DNA of 64,000 nucleotides from Anadara kagoshimensis. Its lineage: Eukaryota; Mollusca; Bivalvia; Arcoida; Arcidae. Shown here in pieces: positions 46,685 through 56,947 of the stretch. Numbering within the stretch: position 1 is the stretch's first letter; the number at the start of each line of letters is the position of its first letter. The stretch is taken from assembly GCA_021292105.1 (NCBI GenBank), contig CM037868.1, positions 35,962,876 to 36,026,875 of the forward strand. Direction: 5' to 3'. The notes beneath the pieces were generated by a model. That model was not told the DNA's origin, ran no database searches, and saw nothing but the letters and a program-made list of their open reading frames with translations. The position numbers were made by a program, and so were the translations under genes.

Positions 46685-47569
46685 TTTTATCAATCTGTGA
46701 TTCGTGTATTGAACTGTTGTTTTAACCAGTTTTATCTATTTTCAAGTTTGAACAAAAAACTTAAATACCAAACACACTAATATGCTTATCGACAAAAGAC
46801 CACCGGATTTTATTTTAAGTACATTATCGCCATGAAGTGTAGGAATTTTTCATTACCAGTAATACATAATTTATAATCATCTTTATTTGAATATGCACCA
46901 CATGGTGTTCTGAAAAGTTAACAATTGAAAATAAACATATTAATCCATGTCCGAATTGCAATTCCAAAGCAGAGACAAATCTTTGAGACAGTAAAAAATA
47001 GGCTAACAACGTAATTTGTCACCGGTTAAGTGAGACCGGATCTCCAGAAGCAGGTTTATTGTGGCATAAAAAGGAAAGGAAAGTTGATAATAGAAAATTG
47101 AAGTCATCGCGTTTTCACACAAGTTCAAATAGGTGTCATTGGTGTCTTAGGTGTCAGTATACAGCTTGTAGGTACTTCCGTGCAGGGGACCCAAATAATA
47201 CATAACAGTGTGGTTCTGTGTTTGATAAAAATGAATATGTGCACATCTAATATTGTGCAGGAAAGCAAAAAGAGGCTGGAAAAACGTTTCAGCATGTGCA
47301 TAACTACTGAAATGCTTTAATTATTGACGCAGTAATATGGTAAACTAACAGGCCTAAAATGGCAGTACCTAGAAATTCGAGACTGCAAACCTACATGGTA
47401 AATTGGCAGAAAAACGAATCGGTTAACATTTGGATTTTTTTCGAAATTATTTAAGAACACTATAATTTTTCAGCTATTCGCGACTATAACTACGTGTGTA
47501 CGTGATTAATCTTTATGGATTAATCTATAAACAAGTTCGTGTATGCATGTGCTAGCTCGCCGAATCAGT

Positions 47570-47760
47570 ACGTCGCAGACAAGCGAATCACTCCCCGGTC
47601 ACATTATACTGACACCTGGAGAACACGTAATGACCAACGGCAAGGGAAATTCACTTTTCCACATGTAGTCTGAGTGGGCCTCGAACTCACAGCTGAGAGA
47701 TACTTTGGATTTGTAGATTGGCGTCTTATTTATTAGGCCACTGCGGCCTCACATTGGGCA
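47570..47760 (-). repeat. tRNA-related SINE
   Basis: The minus strand shows 'gcagtggcctaataaat' (A-box-like) and 'gagttcgaggcccac' (B-box-like), followed by a body with 'cggtcacattatactgacac'. Confidence 0.6.
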
Positions 47761-47794
47761 TTATGAGTTGAGTTAAGTTAAGGTGTTAAGGTAG

Positions 47795-47945
47795 TTCCAT
47801 ACCATGGTGACGTCGACGTTCTTTGCGTACGGTCGAAATGTCTAATTTGACGTCTTTTCATCTATGACGTCACAAATATGTGGTCTTCGGTGCCTACAGA
47901 ATTATGGCGGGAACGCTGGTACGCGTATCATTTAGAATTGTTTTC
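47795..47945. promoter_or_regulatory. CRE-like/CpG-rich patch
   Basis: Contains 'ggtgacgtcgacg', 'tttgacgtc' and 'atgacgtcac' plus 'gcgtacggtcg' and 'ggtacgcgtat' in an otherwise CpG-poor region. No gene start was found beside it, so the role is unknown. Confidence 0.3.
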
Positions 47946-50084
47946 TGCATTCACAAAAGAATAGAATTCACAATATCACTTTTGAGTATGATTTTAAAGA
48001 ACTAAACTACATATATATTTTGATGGAAATAAGAAAGATGTTGAGGATACAATTTTAAATAATGTGAGTACATCGTTTGAAGTACTGTGTTGTAAATGCT
48101 GATTTATGTGACTTTTTCGGTGAATTTAAATACAGATAGTATAACGCAAACTGACGATTCTTCAATAAACATACTGTATAATAGTTTTTTTTCGATGTCA
48201 ACTTGACTATGCTCTTGCATTTGCGATTCATATCAGTTGCCTAGAATCAAGAACTCTTCATCAATATACACGATTTCCCTTTCCACTTCAATTCATCTGT
48301 GTTTGGTAACAGTTGCTATGGGTACAGACCATATGATATGTAAAACAAGTTTTGTTAATTATATGTTAATACCAAACGAAAATATTCAGCTTATTGTAGT
48401 ATAGTAGGACATTAATGGTATCTTCTTATGTAATGAATAAGGCTTTTTTTCTTGTTTCGGGATTTTGATACATTTTTATGAAAAAAGTAGCTTGACTACC
48501 CCGTATTTTTTGTTTCGGAAAATCAAACTTATATATCCATGTGCAATATATGTGAAAATCAGGGGTCGTTTTCGACTTAGTTTTTTTAAGTAACTACAAA
48601 TTAACGAAAGGGTGTTCCTTTTATTTTATCGGAATTTTTATGTTCTCTCTTGATAGGTGGCGCTGTAGAAAATCACCATGTGACCAGAATTTAAAAAAAA
48701 TGGTCCAAATACTCTTCATGAAATAATGGTTAATTTAAATGCAAGACAATTTTGGTTTCTAAGCATGTCAAAAAATTATTTAAGCTTATTTCTTGACAAC
48801 AGTGGTTACACTTTGATCATTTATTTCGCAAAAATGGCCACCAGGTAGCGCTTCAGAAAACCTACCTTGAAATTTTGGCATGTTAAATGGTTTATGTCCA
48901 CGTACAACATATCAAAATTTCAATATATGTTTTATTTTAATATGCGATTGGGGATAATGAACCTTGAGTTGAAACCATGTGCTTATATTTAGAATGTTGT
49001 CCAAAAATAGGAAATTTGCAGCTAAAACATTACAAAACAACAACTAACGCAACCAAGACCATGAAACAATACAACAGCCAGACAATACAAAATAGAAAAC
49101 ACATATGGGGACCATAGATGAAAACATCCCTGGTACTTGACGGACTCTTGAGTAAATTTACATTGGTATGATTATAGTGGTATTAGGTAGTCCTAATCAA
49201 TAACACTCATTTTACAACTAGCTTATTTATATTTGACTCGTACCACCTGGATTTAAAACTCGGAACATAACAAAACGTAGGAATATTTAGTTCCGACGGA
49301 ACAAGCTATCAATACTGAACGCTACAATTATGAAGATGCTTAAAACTTTTGTCTAATGATCTGGAATTTCCCTTGATGCAACAGCGTGGAGCCAAATGCC
49401 AGAAAGCCAAAATATACTCTAAACTGGCCCCTATTTGCCATTCCATCATAAAAATCCGCTTTATACATTTTTTAATTCATGTATCCTGAAATTAAATAGT
49501 GTTTTCAAATTAAATTATATTGAAAAAATTTCAAATGTTTACCGATTTGGTTTTTTGCAAATCCACACTGAAGGTTTGCAAATGCCGAATTTTATGTCCT
49601 CAAATTTTCAATTTTTTTAGGAGTTGCCCTTTTAGGTCTGTGAGTGTACTATATTACTACGCCAATAACTAAAGAATTTTAGAAGTAATGCACTTGCTAA
49701 AATAATTTTACAGCAGATTTTTGCATTTCTTTACAATATTGTATCTGCGACTTTTCGTTTTTTTTTCACAAACACTGTGTATAAAACACATGTATTGTGT
49801 TACGTGCTATTTGGCCCCCCTGCACAGAAGAACCTACAAACTGTATATAGACACCTATAACGCCAATTTAAGTCAACATTTGAACTTATGTTACAAATGT
49901 GATGACTTCAATTTTTCTATTATCAACTTTTCTTTCCTTTTATGCGACAATTAACCTGCTTCTGTTGCTTTTTGTGTATTTTTTTTCATTTTAAATACTC
50001 TATGACAGATCTTGTTTCCACGAGGGTAACTTTATACAGGAAGCTACTAAAAATAAGTTGGTAACGTAGAAATAGTCTAGGCTT

Positions 50085-50370
50085 ATCGAGGCCCTCCAAA
50101 AGTTTGATGTCTGTCATTGCAATTTTTTTTATAATCATGACGTCTCTGCATTCAAAACTACCATCGAGATATTTGATAATCCATAGTTAAATTTTTCTTT
50201 CATTCTGAATTTTGTTTACACAAATTGCGGGTTCTTCTAGTTTAACAAGAAGTATATACCCTACCGAAAACCCGGCCTTACTCTACTGGTAGAAGTTCAC
50301 GCTGTAAGCCTAATTTTTGCATTGGTTTGGGATTATATTTCGAAAACGGATTGCTATGTTTGTTGTTGAT
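50085..50370 (+). repeat. Family-1 repeat, decayed plus copy
   Basis: Keeps 'aggcttatcgaggccct', 'atccatagtta' and 'ctggtagaagttcacg'. Confidence 0.65.
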
Positions 50371-50583
50371 TAGTAAATATTCAGTTAAAAATGATCGATA
50401 TTCAAATAGAAATTGATTTTGAATTCAATATTAGCGGTAATGAAAAATTTCGAAATTTCATGCCGATCTACTTATAAAATAAATTACATTGATCTATGTT
50501 CGATGAGCCTATAAGTTTTTGATCAAACTAAAAAGACAGATAAAAACTGGTTTAAACAACAATCACAGACTGATAAAAAAGGA

Positions 50584-50664
50584 CACGTGACGTTATCAGT
50601 ATAATATAGAAGAGGTCGCTATCATAATTCTATTGCGGGTTCTGAACGTATGGGAAATATATTT
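50584..50664 (+). promoter_or_regulatory. Promoter module and non-coding exon 1 of GIMAP C
   Basis: CACGTGACGTTAT (50584-50596), TATAATATA (50600-50608), GCGGGTTCTGAAC (50635-50647) and donor ATTT|gtaagt at 50664. Same order and spacing as the other two copies despite divergent flanks. Confidence 0.65.
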
Positions 50665-50734
50665 GTAAGTATGTTTCAATATGTAAATGTGTATTTTGTT
50701 CAATCACATACATTTATTTATTTCATCATTGAAA

Positions 50735-50745
50735 TAATAATGATA

Positions 50746-50780
<35 letters not shown>

Positions 50781-50835
50781 AGTTGTATTATTATTATTAT
50801 TATTATTATAATTATTATTATTATTATTATTATAT
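50735..50835. repeat. (ATT)n microsatellite in GIMAP C intron 1
   Basis: Two ATT runs separated by 'acagttgt'. Positional counterpart of the arrays in copies A and B. Confidence 0.95.
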
Positions 50836-51409
50836 TTTACAAATATGAATATGTGATCTTTAAGCGGATCCTTAAGGTTACATTGACATTCGAGGAACTT
50901 ATTGATTTCATAGTCGCCTAATGACTGGTATATTATCTGTATTCGACACACAATAGTTCCGTGCTCCTTATATTCTCATTTTTTATGACAAAAGTATGGT
51001 GTATATCAAGCTTAACTGAATTCGCTTACCTTTTAAGAGCACCCAACCTCAAAATTTTAAATTTGCCTACTTAGGAACTTGACGTCTTGTAAAATAATTG
51101 GATTGGTTAGAGCCATCGATATTACTATAACCACAACAGTGAATAACTACCCCTATGCAAGTCCTACATTAGGATTTTTTAAATAAATAGTTCCAATGTC
51201 TCTTATTGTTTTGCACTTGTGTTGCCGGAGCACCCAGCCTTACTTCAATTAACGAACTTCACTTGTGTGGCTTAATTTACCAGTCGAAATGCTTTACTTT
51301 TATTTGGGATTGTTAAATATAGTAAAATATGTACTTGGCAACTTACAAATTGTTAATAAAAACTTAAAGAACTAAAATGCAACAATTCAAACACATTGAT
51401 TCTGTCTAA

Positions 51410-51690
51410 TCAAAAACAAACATACTAATCCATGTCCGAATCACATTCCAGAAGCAAAGTAAACACTTTGGAACTGACAAGTTAGGTTGGACACGTGAAC
51501 TTCTACCAAGGAAGTGAGGCCGGGTGCTCCGGAAGGGAAAGCACCTCTTGTTTTGCTAGCTTCAACACGTGTGTAATCAAAATTGTGTGAAAGTAACATG
51601 GAACTATGGACGTCAAATATATTCAGGGTAATCCCGGACACAAAGACGTCAAACTTATCAAAAATACTATACGGTGATGACAGGCATAAA
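51410..51690 (-). repeat. Family-1 repeat, full minus copy
   Basis: Nearly consensus: 'aaacaaacatactaatccat', 'attccagaagcaaagta', 'cttctaccaaggaagtgagg' and 'gtgaaagtaacatggaacta'. Confidence 0.85.
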
Positions 51691-51911
51691 ATTAAATCAC
51701 AAACACAGAATAAAAGCTTTCGAAATTGGCAAATTCAATCTAACACACAAATTACCAACAAAACTTTAAATAATACATGTACATTCAAAAGCAGTTCTTG
51801 TGTTTGACATATATTCGGGGAGAGGTTATCAGTAACAGCTAATGTTTATTTTTTTTCTTCAATAGCATAATTTTATATGATAATTTTATCTTTGTTTCTT
51901 ATTTATTTTAG

Positions 51912-51950
51912 GCGGTGAGTGGTTAACGTAAGACACGATGGCTGATAAAG
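51912..51950 (+). CDS. GIMAP C exon 2 (UTR plus MADK)
   Basis: Acceptor 'tttattttag', 26 bp of UTR, ATG at 51938 (MADK) and donor AAAG|gtaagc. Confidence 0.8.
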
Positions 51951-53589
51951 GTAAGCATGTAAAAAAATTAAAAAACAAACTAAATATTAAAACGCCAAAC
52001 CATAAAACTGTCGTCTTACAATCGGTTAAAGATTACAGAAAATTAGAACTGTTCTATCTATATATGTTTAGTCCCAAAACATCAAACAACATAAGACAAT
52101 CATGAAATATTATTATTTTACTTTTAGATAGAAATGGATGAATTTATAATTTTATATTTTTCTCTGTTAAAGTGTGTATTTATATGTATGAAAATGATTA
52201 TGTTTAATATGAGGAAGATGTAATAAAAACTATTAAAACCAAAAAATTTGAAAGTTTTAAAAAAACTAAAGTATACTCCCTCATGCAAAGTATTTCATTA
52301 GCTTAAGTTAGTAACACATATTTTGGTCCTTTGGGTAGCTTTTCAACATCTGCAAAATAAATTTTGTTTCATAATTTTAGTCCAAGCACTACTGATGAGG
52401 AATTGTATTCTTAAACGGTCGCCTAGTGCTGTAAAATTAGAACTGGTATAATATTTAATTGCTAACAAATAAATTGTTGTAACAGTGATTTTTGCAAGCT
52501 GATACTTTCCAGTTGTCATCACAATATCATTGAAAAATATATTTAGGGTTCAAAAAAAAAAATTGTTTTTTCACAGGTTATTTAGAGAAGCTATATAAAG
52601 GAGGGTCGATGCGAATATTATTGATGGGTCCGACCGGCGCTGGAAAAAGTGATACAGGTAATACAATTTTAGGAGAAAAGTATTTTCTTTCAAAACTGGC
52701 TTCGCATTCTGTTACCAGACGTGCAGCCTACAGTTCTATGAAGAGATTTGGTCGTGTCGTGTCGATCGTGGACACACCAGGTGTATGCGATACAACGATG
52801 ACGGATATTGAATTCCAAAATGCTATAATGGAAAGTTACGTAATGTCTTCTCCTGGGCCCCATGCCTTACTCATCGTGCTGAATTTAAAAAGCCGTTTTA
52901 CTGATGAATGTAGGAAGACGATCGATTTCATAAAAAAGCATCTCACCAAACAGGTTTTTAAACATGCGATTGTAGCTTTTACCCATGAAGATTGCCTGAT
53001 AGAAACAGAGGTTAAGCTTGAAGATTATTTAAAATCTGCAACTAAAGACCTTTCCCAATTACTGAATATGTGTAATCAAAGATATGTGCCATTCAACAAC
53101 AGGAGTGAGGACGAAGAACAGGTCATGCGTTTATTTGAACTGATCGATAAAACGGTAGAAATGAACAAGGGCCATTATACAAATAAATTGTTTGAAAAAT
53201 TGGAAAATATAATCCAAAGCAGAATTGATCAGCACATTAAAACCCTTACGGAAAAGAAAACTGCTGGTCTCCGTAACTTAGAGTTGGAATCTGCAGAGAA
53301 TGTGAAGGCGGAAATACAGGTGAAAGAAAATGCTGAAAAAGAGAAACTACATCGAGATTTGGAAACAAGCGAAAAGAAAACAATTAAAATAAAAATTGAA
53401 CAAAAATATGAGCAGGTTGTTCGAGAGAAAACTGAACTGATTAATCATGATTTTGCCTTAAAAATGGATGAATGGAAGTTGCGAGAAGAATTGATAAAGA
53501 AGTTGGCAGATGGAAATCTGGTGGCAAAAAATGAAGTTGGAAGTATTGTTTTAAAAAGCTTGAAAACTTGTAAACGATTTATTACTTGA
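51938..53589 (+). CDS. GIMAP/AIG1-type GTPase, copy C (341 aa, truncated by an insertion)
   Basis: Coding parts are 51938-51950 and 52577-53589, giving MADKG-YLEKLYKGGSMRILLM. G1 GPTGAGKSDTGN, G3 DTPG, SPGPHALLIVL and G4 THED are intact, and the coiled-coil region is more divergent (LENIIQSRIDQHIKTL). Homology with copy A stops after ..VGSIVLKSLKT. Six unrelated residues (CKRFIT) and a stop follow. Immediately afterwards, in another frame, comes a transposase-like ORF, so the end of this GIMAP lies in inserted sequence. The hydrophobic tail expected here is found at about 56745-56947. Intron 2 holds a family-2 repeat at 52262-52450. Confidence 0.88.
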
Positions 53590-54454
53590 AATTCAAAATC
53601 TTAAAACTAGAAACATTAAATTGCAAGAAGACAACAAATCATTTTCAACCGAAATGGATAGATTAAAAACAGAAAATCACAACATGTTTAAATACGTGAC
53701 GGAGCTAGAAGATCGCTGCGTCGTGCCCAACAGTAAGATAACGTGTTTTGACTCATTACATGGCAAAATAAGAAACAAATGTATTAGAGAATTAAAAACC
53801 AAATCAGAAAAGGCTTTATGGTTCGCTGAAAGTTACGGGTTAATCCCTAAAGCGTTATCATTTGACACAAATTCTGGTAAAACGGTGAAATTAGATTTTT
53901 CAACAAACTGTAGTACAAATTATGAAAACATGAATGACGAAGATAAGCAAAAATTAAAGGAAATTTTATATTTAGTTGATAAATTTTGCATAAGCGATAG
54001 CGCATATCATGAGTTGACTTTTTTCACTGATGATCTTCCAAAGAGTTATTTAATAAAACAATGTAGAAATAATATGAATGACATATTTCATATAGAAAGA
54101 ACACCTGGAAATCTTCCTGGAGCTTTTATAAGTCTTCGCAGCGATCTTCAACATTTTTTACTTAAACAATCCCCAGAATGTGAAAAAATTACAATAAAAA
54201 TATCAGGAGATGGTTCTAGAGTAAGTCGTATTTCAAATTTTGTAGCTATATCATATTCAATTGTAGATAATAACTCAAAGGCTTCAGTGAACGATCAAAG
54301 ACTCCTTGGCATTATTAATTGTACTGAAAATTATTCTGATCTGAGAAAGGCATGTTTTCCTATTTTTAAAGAAATAAACCACATAAGCGATGAGGGACAT
54401 ATAATCATAAATGGAAATAAAATAGAAACGGAAATTATATTTGTAGGGATATGA
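53564..54454 (+). pseudogene. DDE-type transposase-like protein, N-terminal half (frameshifted)
   Basis: Open in frame from 53564, the first listed initiator being a TTG at 53621. The start is a coiled coil (EIQNLKTRNIKLQ). The body has WFAESYGL, the motif FTDDLPKSYLIKQCRN and TIKISGDGSR, whose Asp (residue 197 counted from 53621) is the likely first catalytic Asp. It ends ..ETEIIFVGI-stop. The second half begins in the -1 frame at 54451 and continues the same protein. The element resembles a family of uncharacterised invertebrate ORFs (recollection) with a layout like RAG1/Transib/CMC transposases. No ATG of its own is visible, so it is probably a broken copy. Confidence 0.7.
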
Positions 54455-55617
54455 AATTTTTGCAAATAATTCTTGGCCTTTCAAACTCTCTGGCTAATTA
54501 TTCTTGTCCCTGGTGTAAAGTTCACAAGAATGATCGGGAGGAATTGAATAAGACGTGGGATTTTTACCACGAACCTCCAATGGCTCGAACTATTTCGGAT
54601 CTTTCAACTGACTATCTGAGTAATAGATATGGATCAAAATTCAAACCTTTAATAACAATAGAGCCATGCAAGATCATTCCTGACGAACTTCACCTTTTCC
54701 TCCGAATAAGCGATATACTTCTCAGAAATTTAATCGAGGATGCAAGGAATTTAGACCAGAAGAATAAAATACAGGGTGGGAATTCAAAAAATTTAGAAGA
54801 TTTGGTTTTAAAAATCAGGGAATGTGGGGTCACTTTTAGTGTTTGGGCCCCAAAAGATAAAGGAGGTGAAATTGATTGGAGAAGTTTGACCGGTTCGGAA
54901 TATAAACTACTATTTGAAAATCTGCCGCGAAAGTTTTTTTTTCTTATTCACAGTGATACGCATGATGACACTGTGAAGTTATGGACAGAATTTTATTATA
55001 TTTATAAATTTTTTTGCAATGAAGTCCACGAATTTTCGAATACAGAGAGACTTTTTGAAAGGTGTAAATCGTGGGCAAATCTTTTTCTATCTTTAGGAGC
55101 ATCTCGAACAGGCTACTGCAATGTTACCATATATATTTTAGTATATCATATTCCTTGGTTCGCTGGAAAATACGGCAAATTGTCCAAATACAGTGGACAA
55201 GGGACAGAAAAAATTAATGATGCATTAAAGCAGATACATCACAAGAGGACAAACAAACACGATGCCACGGTAGATGCTCTTAAAGCTAGGAAAAGAATTG
55301 AATATCTACACGTTGAAAATTGCAAACGCGAAAAAAGAAAATATCATAAACATGAAGATTTGTACTGGGAGAGTATAATAAAAATACAGAGGTCGTCTAA
55401 AAAATCTAGAATTGTCCAGGAAATCGCCGAAGCCGACCTTAAATTTAGGGACCATAATGAAATTGAACCTGTCGATGAACAGACATATGCAAATTTATCC
55501 ACAAAAGAATTAAAGGCACTACTTTTTGAAAAATTTGGAATAAAAAGCAATTTGAGGAAAAAGGAAAAATTAATTGAATTATTAGAGGAAAAACACCAAC
55601 AAAATCAGAAAAACTAA
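54451..55617 (+). pseudogene. DDE-type transposase-like protein, C-terminal half with SAP-like motif
   Basis: A 388-codon frame starting MKFLQIILGL. It has a zinc-knuckle-like CPWC (residues 19-22), IPDELHLFLRISDILLRNL (76-94), LTGSEYKLL, VYHIPWF, a candidate catalytic Glu in SGQGTEKIND (residue 253) and HKRTNKHDA. A C-terminal LSTKELKALLFEKFGI... LIELL (349-378) reads as a SAP DNA-binding motif. The four-base overlap with the first half reflects a frameshift and is not a translational coupling signal. It probably bound and cut transposon ends; as it stands the protein cannot be made in one piece. Confidence 0.7.
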
Positions 55618-56062
55618 TTTTTTAACACACAACTGTAACTGGATGTTGTTCCTTGTTGAACACATGCTTAGCATGAAATCCCAGTTATCGTTGTATCCCA
55701 GTATACTTATTTAGATGTATTCTTTTTCATATTCACTTACAGGTTCAATTTCAATTCCTTAGTTAATTACAGGTTAGTGGATTTACACTTGAATATGAGA
55801 TAAACTAAAGTATACATATAACGAGATTACAACCTTGCTACAAATTATAGATGTGCTAGATTATATAATTTTTTAACAATGTTGATAGTGAAGCCATTTT
55901 AATTCTTCGTATTATTATTATTATTATCGCTTGTATATTATTTATTTATTTATTTATTTATTTAAAAGTGTATAATTAAACAAGAATGTATGATTTATTT
56001 TATTTTTAATCTGCTAGATTGCATTGTTGATCGGAGGAAATTTGCTTACCTGTATTTTAATC

Positions 56063-56096
<34 letters not shown>

Positions 56097-56563
56097 GTGT
56101 ATTTTCACTTGTATCGCATTTATTTCAAGATCTATTTGTTGATACTGAAGCTAATTTATATATTATTATTATTATTATTTGTATCGAATGCATTTATTTA
56201 TTTTTATATTACTATTATCATTAATTTTCTCTTGTATTTTATTTATTTATTTATTTATGAAAAAGAATTAATAAAGCTAGAATGGAATATTTAAAAACGC
56301 TGGTTTAATTTTTATTTAAACTTAGGGTAAGAATATAAGACCCCGACAAAACGTATTTAGACACGACTTTATTTTTAAATAATGAGAAAAAAGTACTTGA
56401 AACTTTTATTAAATTATGATTTCATAAAAATTTTCAATAAGCTGGTACATATGCATGTCAATTTTTTTCCATCGTTTTATTACGAAATGCATTCAAGTCA
56501 TTAGTGTCTATATACTGTTTGTAATCGGTCTGCGTTTATATACGGTTGAATTTTTGTTGATAA
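55618..56563. other. AT-rich 3' part of the insertion
   Basis: Contains several ATT/TTTA microsatellites (55910-55965, 56065-56098, 56160-56180, 56235-56260). I could not find a terminal inverted repeat matching the 53560 side. Confidence 0.5.
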
Positions 56564-56947
56564 GAATCACTTCTTGCTCTTCCAAATTGGAATTATCTAA
56601 CAGGTCACGCTCGACTGAACAAAACTACCATCTCTATATCTGTAAAGTATATCCCACCTGTATCCGTATATAAAGATGGTCAGTATAGGTCGACTTCTAA
56701 TCAAGGGGCAGATAACCCGTCAGATTGGGCCTTGATTTCTACGTATGACGTGGGTATTGGAATCGGGGCATTTCTCGGTGGGGTACTAGCGGCCCCTTTC
56801 TTACTAGTCGGGGGAGTCGTAGTAGCTATTGTGGCACCTGTTGCTGCAGTGATTACAAGCATTAAGTTCGACGACGATACTACCAAGCCAGAAGACGATA
56901 TAAGGGATTTTGTAGAGAAAGCTAGTAAATCGCCGGTGGATGAATAG
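56564..56947 (+). CDS. Putative terminal exon: Ig-like strand plus GIMAP-type membrane tail
   Basis: An open frame from 56564 to TAA-type stop at 56947. After a possible acceptor ('ttatctaacag', 56603) it reads ARLNKTTISISVKYIPPVSV, like the last strand and linker of an Ig domain. YKDGQYRSTSNQGADNPSDW follows, then VGIGIGAFLGGVLAAPFLLV and a tail EDDIRDFVEKASKSPVDE. From GIGIG onwards the DNA matches the end of GIMAP copy A. Two readings are possible: the displaced 3' end of GIMAP C with chance open sequence before it, or a chimeric last exon of an Ig-type receptor that captured the GIMAP membrane segment. Confidence 0.45.
   Translation, partial: ESLLALPNWNYLTGHARLNKTTISISVKYIPPVSVYKDGQYRSTSNQGADNPSDWALISTYDVGIGIGAFLGGVLAAPFLLVGGVVVAIVAPVAAVITSIKFDDDTTKPEDDIRDFVEKASKSPVDE

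Larger units (their letters stand above)
40065..47462. repeat. Segmental duplication block, copy B (~7.4 kb)
   Basis: Collinear with 27864-35424, including GIMAP copy B, both family-1 copies, the promoter and the intron-1 microsatellite. Small indels and substitutions are spread throughout. Confidence 0.9.
47463..49815. other. Unique region between blocks B and C
   Basis: Holds a SINE-like element (47570-47760) and a CRE-rich patch (47795-47945). 48000-49800 is AT-rich with scattered short ORFs and no feature I can support. Confidence 0.5.
49820..53560 (+). repeat. Inverted, older copy of the GIMAP block (copy C)
   Basis: Collinear in reverse with 30.9-35.1 kb: 49830-49950 matches 35110-35000 inverted, then promoter, microsatellite, the 'ggattggttagagccat' segment (51105 against 33130), exon 2, the family-2 repeat and the large exon. 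Divergence is clearly higher than between A and B. Confidence 0.8.
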
